Of a stretch of DNA of 64,000 bases, positions 37,930-56,078 are shown one piece after another. Position 1 is the first letter of the stretch; each line of letters starts with the position of its first letter. The DNA lies in the NCBI GenBank assembly GCA_964057225.1, contig OZ059895.1:14871001-14935000 (forward strand), in the 5' to 3' direction. The DNA comes from Auanema rhodensis (Eukaryota > Nematoda > Chromadorea > Rhabditida > Rhabditidae). A program made the translations under genes and the position numbers. The notes under the pieces were generated by a model, which was not told the DNA's origin, ran no database searches, and saw only the letters and a program-made list of their open reading frames with translations.

Positions 37930-40900
37930 ATGCTAAAACGGAGAGTGACGGTCCATTTTGGAGCTGTCAGGGTAGTTGTTCCATGTCCGGAGGACACATT
38001 AACAGTTCGGGATTTGGCCTCTGCTGCTATACTAAGATACAAAAAAGCAACAGGACGAGTAAGTTCAGCTTTTGATATTTCGTTTCAATGTCGCCCGTGA
38101 CTGTGTGGTTATGGTTGGTTTAATATTCACTTGGTCATTCATTCCCATGTCCATTCTTTGTCCTTTGTTGATAAAATCTCGTGTACATGTGGAGGTACAC
38201 AGAAAGCAAGCGAACAGTCAAAAAGGACTATAGCTGTTATAACCTCGAATGTCGCTTGATTATTGCAGTTTTGATCATAAATATTCAACGTGTATTATAT
38301 TTGCATGTTTCAAAATAGAAATTCTCTCTCTCTTTCAGTTTTCATGCCACAGTTTTGCTTTAGTTGCATACCGCGGTTATGAATTTTTGCGGTCTCACTT
38401 TCGTCCGCCTTCGTTCTTTTGAAATGTGATAAATTATATAAAATATTTCTTCTCTTTCTTTTGACTAATTCAGTTTCCCGTTAGCGAAGTCGTATTGCAG
38501 TTCCTACTTCAATATGAGCTCAATTTTCTTGTTTTGTTTATTATTTTATATCCTTATTAATTTATTTTTTATTATTGTTCAAACCGAAAATACTAAAATG
38601 GTGGGCCACCTTTAAGCTACGTTTAGACAGCATGTTAGGTTGAGAGAAGGCTAGACTCCAGGTAAACGAAGGTTAACATTGCATCGGGCTATGTGCCGTT
38701 TGTGTGGCCTAGACACACAGACATCATGAAGTCGAACGAAGTATACAGCAACCTAACCATCTACTTCTAGTGTTCCTCACTTCCTTCTCCTCCTCACCTG
38801 CGCATGTACATACAGGGAATTGGATGTACGTGAGGCGGACAGCTAGTCTGAATCAATCAATTTTTTCGTGCTTTATGTTAGTCATAGGCAGCTCTTTAGG
38901 TCTGTTCGTCTTTGCTACTGCTGTCCCTCAAACAACCTGTTGTTTGTGCGAGCCGATTGTCAGATAACTGGTACGAAGTAACTACCGTTTGATGATTTTA
39001 ATTTTCTCATTCTCCGTCTGATCGTCGTACTTTTTCAAAACGGAACCATATATTGCAAGCAGGAGAGCAGCTTTCATATTGCTGAGAGTTTTTGCTAGAA
39101 ACTCGCAGACTTTCTTTGATATCAATACTTGTTTTTCAAGTGTTTGTACTTGCATTCTCTAGTTGTCACACACACAGTTCGCTCTCGTTTGCGGCAATCG
39201 ATTTTCATACGGTTTCTGACGTGATATCCTCTTGCTTTTCTAAAAAAATCTGATAAGATATTTTTCTAATTTTCGCTAAACCTTCTCTTTAGCGGATTAG
39301 TCTATTCTTTCTAGTTGACGCTAAACCGTTCTGATGGCCTTTCGATCCTTAGCGAAATCATTTTATGTTTTTTCTCTGTGAAGGGCATTTTTTTTGCTGC
39401 GAATAGCACCTGGGCGATCAATATGCCTTTTACGTGGTTTGAAAAACAGCTTATGGACTTCTCATTTTTTTCTGAATGCAATCTCCGTCTCACCTACTTT
39501 GATGTTGATCTCGTATTTTCCTTATTTGAAAGAGTTATAGTTTTAGTAATGTTTGGAAAATAGTTCCCATGAATATTTGTCATGACCATGCATTATCAAT
39601 CAACTACAAGTCCGGGCGACTATGTAACGGTGAGTAAACGTTCTTATTGTTTTATATGTAGACGGATTCTGATGTGCGTGTTATGCACATGGAATGCCTT
39701 CGAGATGGAGGTATATTAGACATGGATGATCGTCTAGTAGAGGTTTTTGATGAGGCAACAGATCAGGTATGATAAGCTTCAAGTTGTTGTATGTGTAAAC
39801 AATTTTAAACATTTGTTTAAGCTGGTTATAAACTATATAAATATTGTTTTGTTATTTATAACTTAGATACTAACATGATTTTTGATTTTCTTTCTAGATT
39901 CTTGCGATTTATGACGAACAATCCCCTAATGGTAGCGATGAACCGGGGACAAATTACCAAGTTCTATCATCTCCATATCCTAATTATTCATCTCCAGCTG
40001 GATCCTCGACTCATTCCAACAACTTCCCTTCCAGTAGAATGACTAGCTCTTCCTCCATAACCACATGTAATGTGAATTATCCGTTAACAAATTCTTCTTC
40101 AATGGATATGGGTATGATGCGAAGAACATTGCCAAATGGCCGATCACCTTATGTGCATCCAATGCACGAAAGTATGATCGAAATGCCTAATATTGAGTCA
40201 ATACCAAGTATGTTTTTCTTACATATACTGCTTTTCATATTGTTTTTTAAAGCTAAAGCACTGCGAGTTTCACCACCGTGCGACGCGCGTCCTGGAGTAT
40301 CGTCTTCCTCATCCGGTAGTGAAGTCACTTCACCACCTATTCGCTCCTCTCTCCGCTCAGAAACTGCCACTCCTAGCAAGCATCGTGTTACGATGAGTCC
40401 AGGTGTGATATTTGCCTAATGGAGCAATGAAATTTTTAAAATTGTTCAGAAGTGGAGAAACGAATAGCGGAAAATTCAGAGAGAGATGGTCGGTTAACAC
40501 GTTCATCAGCTCGCAAATCTAGGATTAGTGATACATTTTTTGAGGCTAAGGTATTTCATTAATTATTTCGTTTTCTATTTACTAAAACTATAGGATCGTT
40601 TGGATGAGATGCAACAATCAACGAGTTCTATTAGATCTTTCAATTCTACGCGTCGTTTGCCTTTAATAAGTTGCGTTGATGATCCTGAAAAGACGATCAT
40701 TACTCTTCCTGATGATGATAAGAACAGCTTAGGTATTGAGGTATGTCATTGATGATCTCTGTGTATTTATTATATTATGTTAATTTGAAGGTTATCGGAA
40801 TCTTTGAAGATCCCAGTACGAATACTGGACGACTTTCTGCCGTGCAAATCATTCGAATTGATTCTAACGGCCGAGTCGGTCGAGACGGTCGCCTTGTAGC

Positions 40901-43900
40901 AGGTGATAACATAGTTTCAATTGACGGAAGACCCGTTTATCAGGTGGGAGTACTTGAATGAATATATATTTATCTCCGTTTTTCTTAGATGTCCGTTTTT
41001 CGAGCGCGAGCTTATTTGAACGATCTCAGTATAAAGCCGGCACCAACCTTGACTATTGCTCGAGCAAAAGAGCATTTTCACTCAGATGACGATGAAAAAG
41101 ATAAGAAGCGAAATGAGTTGTTGTCCTCTCAGAAAAAGCCGATTTTGTCCGCTTTGCAACAGGCTAACACGTCACAGGCTCTCGGACAGAATAGTAGTGT
41201 ACAGCTAACGAAAAGTGATTTTTTTGACCGAGTATTTGATGTTAATACGACGCTTTTCAGGCAATAACGGTTTCGGCTTCACTGTTACCGGTAGAGAAAC
41301 GACCAAAGGGGAACGATTATTTTATATAGGAACCGTGAAACCAAATGGAGTTGCATTAGGTCATTTGAGAGCTGGGGACCGTTTATTACAGGTTTTTTCT
41401 TTTTGATGTTTCAACAGCTAATATATAAATTTCTAGATAAACGGAGATCTTACATCTGATATGACCCAATCGGAAGTTGTAGAAAGGCTGAAGAAATCCG
41501 CTATTGGCGAAACGGTTGAATTCATAGTGTCTCGAGTAGCTGACGAAAACAAGGAGAACAACGGTATTCAATCCGCAAATTCGAGTGCAGTACATCATCA
41601 TTCACCCGAACCTCTATCTCCTGTTCATTTGAAGGTATTGTTTTCTTTTAAAAGTATTGAAACAAAGACAATTGTTATTCAGGGAACATGTGATATCGAT
41701 GAATTGAAGTTTGAAGTTCCTTTAAATAGCACTGGAAGCGCTGGATTAGGTGTTAGTCTAAAGGCCAGAGTTACAGTGAAAAGCGATAAAAGTCGACATG
41801 ATTGTGGTATTTTTATTAAAAGTGTAAGTTTTCTATTTTAGAATAGTTCTCTCTCCTTTCCGATGAAAAAACGCGACATCATGCAAAACGTGAACTTCCA
41901 CGTCACGCGTCAATTTTGCAAATATTTTGATTTTCAAAGTAGTTCTAATTTTATCTGCTTTGATCGTTCTAAGATATTATTAGCCGCAAGATACACAAGT
42001 TATTGATATTTTTTTCAGGTTTTGCATAATGGTGCTGCTTTCAAAGATGGTCGATTACGGGTAGATGATCGCATCATAGGAATAGAAGAACTTAATTTAA
42101 TCGGCATGACTAACAGTTCAGCTGGTGATGCTGTAACTCGCAGATTGAAAGCAATTGACCCTTCATGCAAAAGTGTGACGTATGTATATATTTTCTTTAT
42201 ATTTATTATTTATCTCGCTATTTCAGTCTTATTGTTCATAGGAAGGTAACATCTGATAGCGAAGAAATACTCACGATTCCATCGTTACGTGAAAGTTCTT
42301 CTGAAGGAGATAAACGTTCTTCTACAGCTAGTGAACAGCCAAGGTTTTCATTAAGGTTTATTGATAGAAGTTTACCTCTTGTTTAGCATTTGTAGACTTG
42401 ATGAATCAGAACTGGCTAGTTGTGATCCATTTGATCGTGAAGCTCCAACTAGGAAGAGTATGAGTGAAAAAAGAGGAATGGGTGCTTCTCTAGATCCCAA
42501 TCATTTGAAGTTATTCCAAGAAATCAAGCACCAACGACAGTCTAGTGGTAAGTATAATTAGCGTTTATCAATGGCTTTAACCTTCGCTGCTTTACCCCAT
42601 TGTTACTATTCAGCTCCTCCACCTTCCCTTACCTCCTCCTCATCCTTTCATGGTCATGCTCAGCAGCGTTCCGCTTCTCAGCGAGCTGCTGCTAGAGCAC
42701 GCAGTCAATCTGTTCATCCTCGTGAAGTTAACCCCTCTAAGTCTGCTTCTAGACCACATGTTTCCATTAAAGGTTAGTGTACATGTCATGCGCTTTTCCC
42801 TTTTCTTTTTTTTTCCAAATTTATCTTTTAACTTATTTTTCATATTAACTTTAGAGCCTTCTAAGCGACGATCACTTAGTGTTGAAAGTCTCAACGTTGC
42901 ACCTAATGGTGATGCTCGAATTGGCCAATTGACACAATTAAATCGCAGTCGTCAGGCTGACATTGATGATTTTTATGGTATATTTCGTACAGAAGTTCTA
43001 TTTTTGAATTGTCTCATTTTTAGCTTCATCTCCTCACCCATTTCCACCAGGTTCTCCTGTCGTTGTGGTACCAAGACAATCGGCAATTAACAAAGAACGT
43101 CAAAGAAGAAAAAGTGTTGGAAGGTAAAAATTTACACAAATTACATTTTTTCTCATGAATCGTTCTTTATTTTCCTTTTCATTTCTTTTTCTTCTTAGTA
43201 CTATGAAGAGTTGGTTCGGGTTTGGAAGTAAATCACGCGATTCTTCTCCCGAAAAAGGCTTTGACCGTGAACGTGAAAGGAGAGAGAAAGAAGATATGCG
43301 CAGGTTTGTAAATTATTTCTCAGTCTATATCTATGGATTCTGTTTCTAGAGTTCAAGAACATTATGATCGTGCTCGCCGAGAGGATGAGATGAGCAGATC
43401 TCATGGCACTCCTAATGCTACAAGACGAGATCAGCAAATGTACCAAATGTATTCAGGCGATCATCCTTATCAGGTATGCTATTCGAACTTATTTATCAGC
43501 ATGAACACTTGAAGTAATTTTTTAAAAATACTTTATTTTCATGGCATTATGTACTTCTTGGGTTTTAATTATTATTTGCGTGTAACATATTTATGATGAT
43601 CGTAATTCCATTATTATTTTAATGAGTGTGTGATGCTTTGTTTTTCTGTTAAATTTTTTTATCTGATCAAAATATTTTCTCTTGGCATGTCTTGATTCGT
43701 TTACAGTCGCCGCCTCCGAGTAAGCCTCTGATTTTAACTAATTCTCGGTTCTACACCTCCGGTCAGACGGCTAGGTATAGCTATTTTGGTTTAAATTAAA
43801 TCCTACCTATGTGCATGATTCCTATCCTTTCCCTAGTTTTATCCTCTGATTTACGGATTGTTTGCATGTGCGATCGGGCCTAGTTACCGTTCGATCGAGA

Positions 43901-44938
43901 TGTTTTGCTTCTCTTTCCTGCATGTCTTCTATCGCATTTGTCCTTTTTTGCTTTTAATTTTCCCTTATTCAGAACACCATCTCAAGCTACCACGACTACG
44001 AACTGGTCGACAGATTCCAAGCTCATCGATACCCTGATGGGCCTTCCGTTATCCGACCAACCTCCCATCATCCCGCCACGCCTCCCCCAGCCTACCATTA
44101 CGCCCTACCCAGGTAAGCTACTGAAATCAACGCGTAAAGAACAGTTATTGAATCCAGTTCCAAGTCGTACCACGGGTCGACCTCCGGCGCCAGCCCAATC
44201 CATCCCGGTTACGGTAGTGAACGAACACCGGTCAACCGACGAGCTGCCGCCCCGGACTATTACCACATGTTCAACTCGTGGTTCGCATACAGCGGAGGAG
44301 GTGGAGTTGGCGCGGCCCCCTCCATTAAGGTTTAACACAAAATAAAATTGAGTGTTGTTTATTCCATAACTACAGGCAGCGTATGGAAATTCCAATCGCC
44401 CAGCCATTAATAGGCCGGAAGCCTCCGCTTCCAGATCCTGGTCAAGATCAGTACCGTCGAATTCTGCCATATATGCTCCCCCAACAGAACCTTCTCAACT
44501 CTACTCTCGCTTTTCCAACTACTAGGTAGGTGTTTCAAACATTATGGTAAATTCGTTAATGATTTCAGGTTTGCTCTTGCCGGAACGTCTAGCGGTTCTC
44601 CATCCCCATCTTACGAACGACTATCACTACGAGCGCGAAAAAAAATGCGCAGAGCTGTTCAGTCAGAAAGTTTTGACATTCCTAGTCCCTCCGTTACAAC
44701 ACCTACAAGCAGGTATCCCTCTCATAACCAAAGTCCGGCTTCAATCCCAAAGCGACATGTCATTCAACCAGCTCAAGATTATCAAAAAAACGCTTACTCT
44801 CCTGATACTAGCCAAGGCTATCTATACGCCTATAATACATGGCGTACACAAGCTGGTACTAGTCTTCCATCTCGAGGGCCTCGTGTTATGCGAGGTAAGG
44901 TGACTCCAAATATATTCGAATCTGCTACAGATTGTTAA
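37930..44938 (+). CDS. par-3: PAR-3 polarity scaffold
   Basis: PAR-3 organises the anterior PAR complex with PAR-6 and aPKC at the cell cortex. Exon 1 (37930-38058) and exon 2 (39662-39766) encode the N-terminal oligomerisation domain, starting MLKRRVTVHFGAVRVVVP. Three PDZ domains follow: PDZ1 from NSLGIEVIG (40.73 kb) to IDGRPVY, PDZ2 from NNGFGFTVTGR (41.26 kb) to VVERLKKS, and PDZ3 from GLGVSLKARV (41.74 kb) to NSSAGDAVTRRL. Next comes an aPKC-site-like region KSMSEKRGMGASLDPNHLKL (42.45 kb), then an S/P-rich tail. Exons from 39898 to 43774 join in phase with canonical sites; one intron (41215-41260) is only 46 nt. Intron 1 is 1.6 kb. Exons at 43973-44112, 44158-44329 and 44386-44525 are open in two frames, so the C-terminus is uncertain: one model ends TPNIFESATDC at 44938, another ends YSRFSNY at about 44525. 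A donor-like GTAAGG lies inside the last exon. Confidence 0.95.
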
Positions 44939-45199
44939 ATAACTTATTCACCTTGTGCCATTTATATATTATCATTTTTTCCGTGTACATTTTGAGTTAT
45001 ATCATGTAAATCTGTGAGAAATGATGTTATTAGCATCATTACAATACATATTATAAATAGCAAATGACCGTTTTGGTATTCTCTACGCCATTTACCGTTT
45101 TATACCCAGTCTTCGTGACATTCTTCTCATAAAATTTCTCGAACATCGACAAATAGACTCAAGTTGTTGAGAAAGCATGGCTTTCATCCAACTTGTCTC

Positions 45200-45221
45200 A
45201 TATATATATATATATATATTC
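45200..45221. repeat. (TA)n tract
   Basis: About 22 bp of TA units in the convergent gap between par-3 and the serpin gene. The rest of 44939-45679 shows no supported gene. Confidence 0.85.
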
Positions 45222-45679
45222 TATATATCTAAGTTTTCAAGTTTTCATTCTCCACCTGTGAATTATGTAAGCCTTATATATTCACTTTGAAATATTTTAT
45301 TAAGAGATCACTTTGAAATTATTTTGTTTTTGTGTTCTTTTCCTCCTCCCATTCAGACTGTTGATAATATTGATGATTTATATCATATTGTGCCGCGCAT
45401 GTACTAGGGAACGTGAAGAAGTAAAATCTAATTATATTATTCATTTGATTTTTCGAAAATTAAATACATTTCTTCAATATTTATTAAAGTTTATGTTTGA
45501 ATATCTGCTCTCTGATCTGGGCTATACACTTTGATCATAGCATTCCATGCTGCTGCTATTTGATTTGTGAATTGCTTCCGGATAACCTTCTGAACTTTTT
45601 TAATAATGGAGTATGAAAGACCCGAGAAACAGACCTTTGTATTCTGAATTTTCTCATATGAGTTAGCTGTGGAGTTGGG

Positions 45680-47436
45680 CTACCATAGTATGATCCTGCT
45701 AGATAAGGAAGGGAAGTTTTCTGGAAGTGAAGGGTGGAGTATGACGACGAAAAGATCAGAACTGAGCAAACTCACATCTTCCATAACCATAAAAAGGAAA
45801 GGTTTATCTAATCGTATTGAGTATAGATCTATTCCTTTATGACAGATCATGTCTGGCCGTAATATGTAGCAATTTTGATTTTTTTGCCTTCAATAGTTAT
45901 CTCTCAAGTAAGCATGAAAGCAGAGATTCTAGTAGAAACAACAGTACCTGATTTTTTCCAAAATTCGCTTATATCTTCATTGACTTGAAGAGAAAACTTG
46001 GGCATGAGTATACTCTCAGTTTTAGCCTAACATGTAATATCTTTCATATGAATTTAGAACGAAATAGCCTATCTAACCTTAGAAACTTTAAGGTTATCTA
46101 GTAAGTCTACAAGTTTTTGTGTAGTTAATGTACAGGACATATCTATCAATCCTCCAAGGCTATTAGGCCGTATGATAATGAGTGAAAATTTGTGATTTGA
46201 TTGAGTGCTCAGAGGAACAGCAAAGATCTGAATCAAACATGATACATTAATTTGGTTGATAATTCCTTCTACCTCCATATCATGCTTTTGAAATCTTCGA
46301 AATTTTCCTTGAAGTTCGAAATAAGTTTGCATTCGAACTATGCTGTATGACGAAGCAAACGGAGAAGGCTTCACTTTACGAACCTACAAACATTATTTGT
46401 AGGTTTTCACGTGTTTGAAAGAAAACAGCCTGTCTGCTCTCATGTGTATAAACCTGGATATCATCCCAAAAAGCTCGAATCCCTGCTGAGCAATAGATGG
46501 CAGTTTGTGTTATAGCATTTCCTGGGCCGATCAAAAAGCCTCCGGATAAAAGGCTCAAATATCTTGAGACGCGTGATGTTGCGCATGAAATGATTGTCTA
46601 AATTTGGATGCTGAAGAACAATACACATAAGCATATAGAGAATTTGAATGATTGAGAGTATGAATCGAGCTTGCTGAAGACGAGAAGGTCCAAAAATGGC
46701 GCCCGTCGGCTATTTGCACTTCAAAACTACCTCTTCTTGAAGAATTTCTTTCATTACTTCCAGAATTCTTGAAGATATGCTCATGTCCGGATTTTGATCA
46801 ATTATTAGTCGGAATATGTTGAAACATTCACGTGAAGGTATCGAATATCTTAGAGTTGTACGAGATTTTATACCTACAAATAGACAAGTTTTGTTCAAAG
46901 TTCTAAAGTGCATTATGTAAACTTTGCTTTGTAACCTCATATATTGGGAATATTTGTGTTAACATTTCTGATTTATCTTTATCCATTTCAATCAATAATA
47001 GATACAATGCCAATGTAGACATTGGACAGAAAAGCTATAACTTCATTTAATCATTAAGTTTTTATATAGAAGCATTAATTAAAAAACTTGATTTAGTTGA
47101 TTCAATGGCGGTAAACAAGGTGATGAAAATGATTCAGCTATCCATCTAAAATAAACTATTTTTTTTTGAAACCTAATTGAATGTTGTTATCAGATATATA
47201 TGAGAAGAAAAAGTTTGAACCTTTCCATTGGCCTATCATCATTGGATAAGCTTTTCTTCATCTGTGTATTATCATTTGAAAGATTTACTACTATCTGACT
47301 TCTATTATGTATTATGCTAGCTGTCTGTAGTATTTATTAGAAATAATTAATTATATATTTGATATTTTACCGTTGCACATAGTTTATTGATGATGCGTTC
47401 AGCTGATCTAGATAACGGTCGTCGAATCTTTCTCAT
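45680..47436 (-). pseudogene. Serpin-family gene, C-terminal part out of frame
   Basis: Serpins are usually protease inhibitors that trap targets with a reactive loop. Seven exons join in phase: 47371-47436 (MRKIRRPLSRSAERIINKLC), 46923-47034, 46731-46873, 46454-46597, 46273-46383, 46078-46227 and 45948-46026. Serpin landmarks appear in order: LFCPMSTLALYLLL (the SPLSI strand), LLSGGFLIG then TAIYCSAG (the NAIYFKA strand), FAVPLSTQ with KFSLIIIRPNSLGGL, and ILMPKFSLQVNEDI (the LPKF strand). The eighth exon (from 45902) reads ITIEGKKIKIATYYGQT and stops at 45847. The expected C-terminal signature LDKPFLFMVMED with LFVVILHP lies in another frame, ending at 45680. The change of frame falls at or near an A7 run (45879-45885). 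The region between the LPKF strand and the signature is also about 25 residues short, so the hinge and reactive loop are not recognisable. It could be a pseudogene, a non-inhibitory serpin with a missed splice, or a sequence error. Confidence 0.68.
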
Positions 47437-48040
47437 AATTGTTTCATCAGTTGCAGTTTCTAAAGTTCAAATGGCTTCACATTCTTATCCGTGTCATTCA
47501 TATCAAACTATTCTTTTTTGATTTTTCCATCTTTTTTGAATTCATCTCTCAATTTCTTGATTTTCGTTTCAGAATTATAACCATCGCCAGCGTTTTACAC
47601 TTCAAAATTGCTTTCACGTGGTACGTGAACACTAAAACGTGTAATTATCATAATATTCTAATTAATGTGTATTATTATTTTCAGTAATTTTAAAATAAAC
47701 AAACAAACAAAACATTAAATGACACAAAAAAAATGTTTATTTCAAATAAATTAGCAAAAATAATTGATAATGTGGTGGGTTGGCTCACATGAGCATGAGA
47801 AGCGAGAAGAAAATATACCGGTTTTCCATAAGATTCTCTATTCAGAAGACAGACTGTTGTTTAGCTTTGAATGTTTTGGCAAATTATTTTAATTTTATAT
47901 TTTGGCAATATATAGATCAACAGGGAAAAAAAATATATATATATATGTGAAGATATATGTGATTAAAGAGCAAAATATATGATATTTGTATATTAATTAT
48001 ATTAATTATATAATATATATTATATATTATATATATAGCA
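47437..48040. other. Serpin 5' flank / GPCR 3' flank
   Basis: A TTTGAACTTTAG acceptor at 47460 precedes the serpin start by about 24 bases and may be a trans-splice site. A TTCACGT/ACGTGAA palindrome lies at 47613-47629. The end near 47930-48040 is nearly pure A/T with several TATAT blocks. I see no further exon. Confidence 0.5.
47613..47629. repeat. 17-bp palindrome, ACGTGA type
   Basis: Perfect 7-bp arms TTCACGT and ACGTGAA around the spacer GGT, followed 8 bases on by another ACGTG. It shares the 3-base spacer and ACGTGA core of the palindromes at 1092 and 34746. Confidence 0.75.
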
Positions 48041-54003
<5,963 letters not shown>

Positions 54004-54739
54004 CTGAAATATAAATATTATTAGATTATAGGTTGTAATGATATTATTCCATTAAAACAATATATTTTTTGTATGTAATAGTTAAAGGTTAAATGAATTT
54101 AAATAATAATTAATGATATATAGTGATAGGATAAGATATTTGTCAGTTAATTATACGATATAGTATATAATTAAATTTTACGTTATATTTTTGTATTGTT
54201 ATGATAAAAATAATCAATATGTATATAATATATATAAACTATAGGATAGAGTTTTATGTTTTCTTTAAATTCTCTTTGGGGCACATTTTCTATTTCCTGA
54301 TTTCCATTGTTGATGAACTTTTATTTTATTTCCTTGTTTAGTGGAATATTCATTTTTTAAACTATTTCAATGCTATATAATTGATGATTCATTGATTTAT
54401 ATGAGGTTTTCGTGAATAGGTTTTTACTTATTTTCCACATTTTTCACTCCATTTCTTTGTTGACTACTACTCCCTGTGATGGCTTTAGTTAGAGGAAGAG
54501 ATTCGGATGTTCTTCGTGGAAATGTTCAGGAATAAAAAGGAATATGAACAATAAAATTGAGGAATATAGTTGATGAGCTTTTCATACTATGACCTACATA
54601 GAACATTAAATCTAATTAGGTAAATGGATAGATGAAGAGCTAGCTTTAAGCTTTCGTTTTAGACTTCTATTTTCATTGTTTCCCCGCTTCTAGAAAATAC
54701 ACCACACCACATGAAGTATGGAGACTATAAGTATGAGGA

Positions 54740-54762
54740 AGAGAGAGAGAGAGAGAGAGAGA
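54740..54762. repeat. (GA)n microsatellite
   Basis: About 23 bp of GA units above the first visible GPCR exon. Confidence 0.9.
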
Positions 54763-55481
54763 AAGTGCGTTAAAGTTGAATGAAATGGACGAAGGGGCTC
54801 ATGTAGAGAATTGTGATCTTTTCGAGAAAGGGGAAAGCTAGTTGCCTAGTTAAATATCTAATTGCCAAGGAATGAATTTAGGATTTTCATGTGAAAAAAG
54901 GTTAAGAAGATTGCTCATTCCGTTTCATCTGCAGCAATGTTCTTCCTTATCCATCAGCCCTACTCATCATGTAATCTATTCTTCTTCTAGTTTGTCTTCT
55001 TCTACATGTTATCATGCTCTCTTAATCGTTCAAATGGTCACATAGATATTTTGTATTTGAAATATCCAAATATGGCTATCGTATCACTATTTTGGAGACA
55101 ATGAAAGCAATACCACGTGTACACATGCTATGCGTGAGAGACACACGACAACATGAGGAGTTGTAGACGTTAGAATGCTGTGTTGCAAATATCATAACAT
55201 CATATTCAACATGTATAGAGCAGGTATTGAGGGCGGCCTAATAGCATGAACCAGCTAATGGAGAGCTTGAAGGAAGCTGCAGCTCAGTTGGCTTGGTCGA
55301 AATATTGTTTTACCGGGAGATTTGAATAATTTATTTGTCTGTTCGCACGAATATATAAACCGAGATGGAAAGCAATACACATGTGCATACATATCTACTT
55401 GTTTCAGCAACGTTCTGACCAAATATACGCGATCCTAAGAAAGGAGAAACGGAAAGTGGGTGGATGCTATATTGGGCTTTC

Positions 55482-55485
<4 letters not shown>

Positions 55486-55574
<89 letters not shown>
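55486..55574. repeat. (GA)n microsatellite, about 89 bp, uninterrupted
   Basis: The longest pure GA array in the window. It abuts a coding-like minus-strand frame that ends at 55586. Confidence 0.96.
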
Positions 55575-55578
<4 letters not shown>

Positions 55579-55585
55579 AGCTGTT

Positions 55586-55735
55586 TTAAAGTTCGATTCT
55601 AATCTGGTGTTCACGTATTAGTTTCAATGGTTTTTCTCGTATAAGGAGCTCCATTTCATCCGTGAGCATTCCCAGCATCTCTCTGCGATGCTTGTTCTGC
55701 TCTTCCTTTGGTATTAGATCTCGGATCAGTCTCAT
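55586..55735 (-). CDS. Possible 49-aa helical peptide or terminal exon
   Basis: The minus-strand frame begins MRLIRDLIPKEEQNKHRREM, continues with a charged, leucine-spaced pattern that would form an amphipathic helix, and ends HQIRIEL before a stop. The frame stays open for 11 codons upstream of the ATG, so it could instead be the last exon of a larger gene. Composition looks coding (E, K, R, L, few low-complexity runs). There is no splice or promoter evidence and I know no relative. Confidence 0.25.
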   Translation of the reverse strand: MRLIRDLIPKEEQNKHRREMLGMLTDEMELLIREKPLKLIREHQIRIEL

Positions 55736-55992
55736 GTATATTTGCTTTTGAGCTCGGAATTTGTTCAAAGATTACGTATATAGTATATTTATATATTTAC
55801 ATTTACATTTACATATACATATATGTATATAAATGGAAATTTTATATTTATTAATATAACTATATGTCCTATTTGATAGCTTTTTCTCATGATATCTTTA
55901 TATAATCTCAGATGTTAGTGTCCAGTGCGTGTGATGGAAAATAATAATAAAATGAGTTAATGTGTCCCTCTTTTCTGGTTGACGTCTTTCTT

Positions 55993-56047
55993 GTCGTCGT
56001 TGTGGTTGTCGTCATCATCATCGCCATCATCATCATCATCAACAACA

Positions 56048-56078
<31 letters not shown>
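55993..56078. repeat. (TCG)n and (TCA)n trinucleotide tracts
   Basis: GTCGTCGT, then CATCATCAT with interruptions, then about nine uninterrupted TCG units at 56047-56078. TCG repeats are rare in an AT-rich genome and are seen here twice (also at 52.6 kb). Confidence 0.9.

Noticed and set aside
44105-44470. 121-codon minus-strand frame opposite the par-3 tail exons
   Set aside because: The region is GC-richer than average and poor in stops on both strands, so the antisense frame is probably a by-product.
44544-44903. 119-codon alternative frame in the last par-3 exon
   Set aside because: The overlapping frame with MRRAVQSESFDIPSPS joins in phase and has the S/P-rich style of PAR-3 tails. This one is hydrophobic and patternless.
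46598-46700. Open frame in the serpin starting QARFILSIIQILYMLMC
   Set aside because: It first looked like an exon and suggested a frameshift against the next exon. An AATTTAG acceptor at 46598 gives an in-phase join that continues the serpin fold, so this stretch is intronic.
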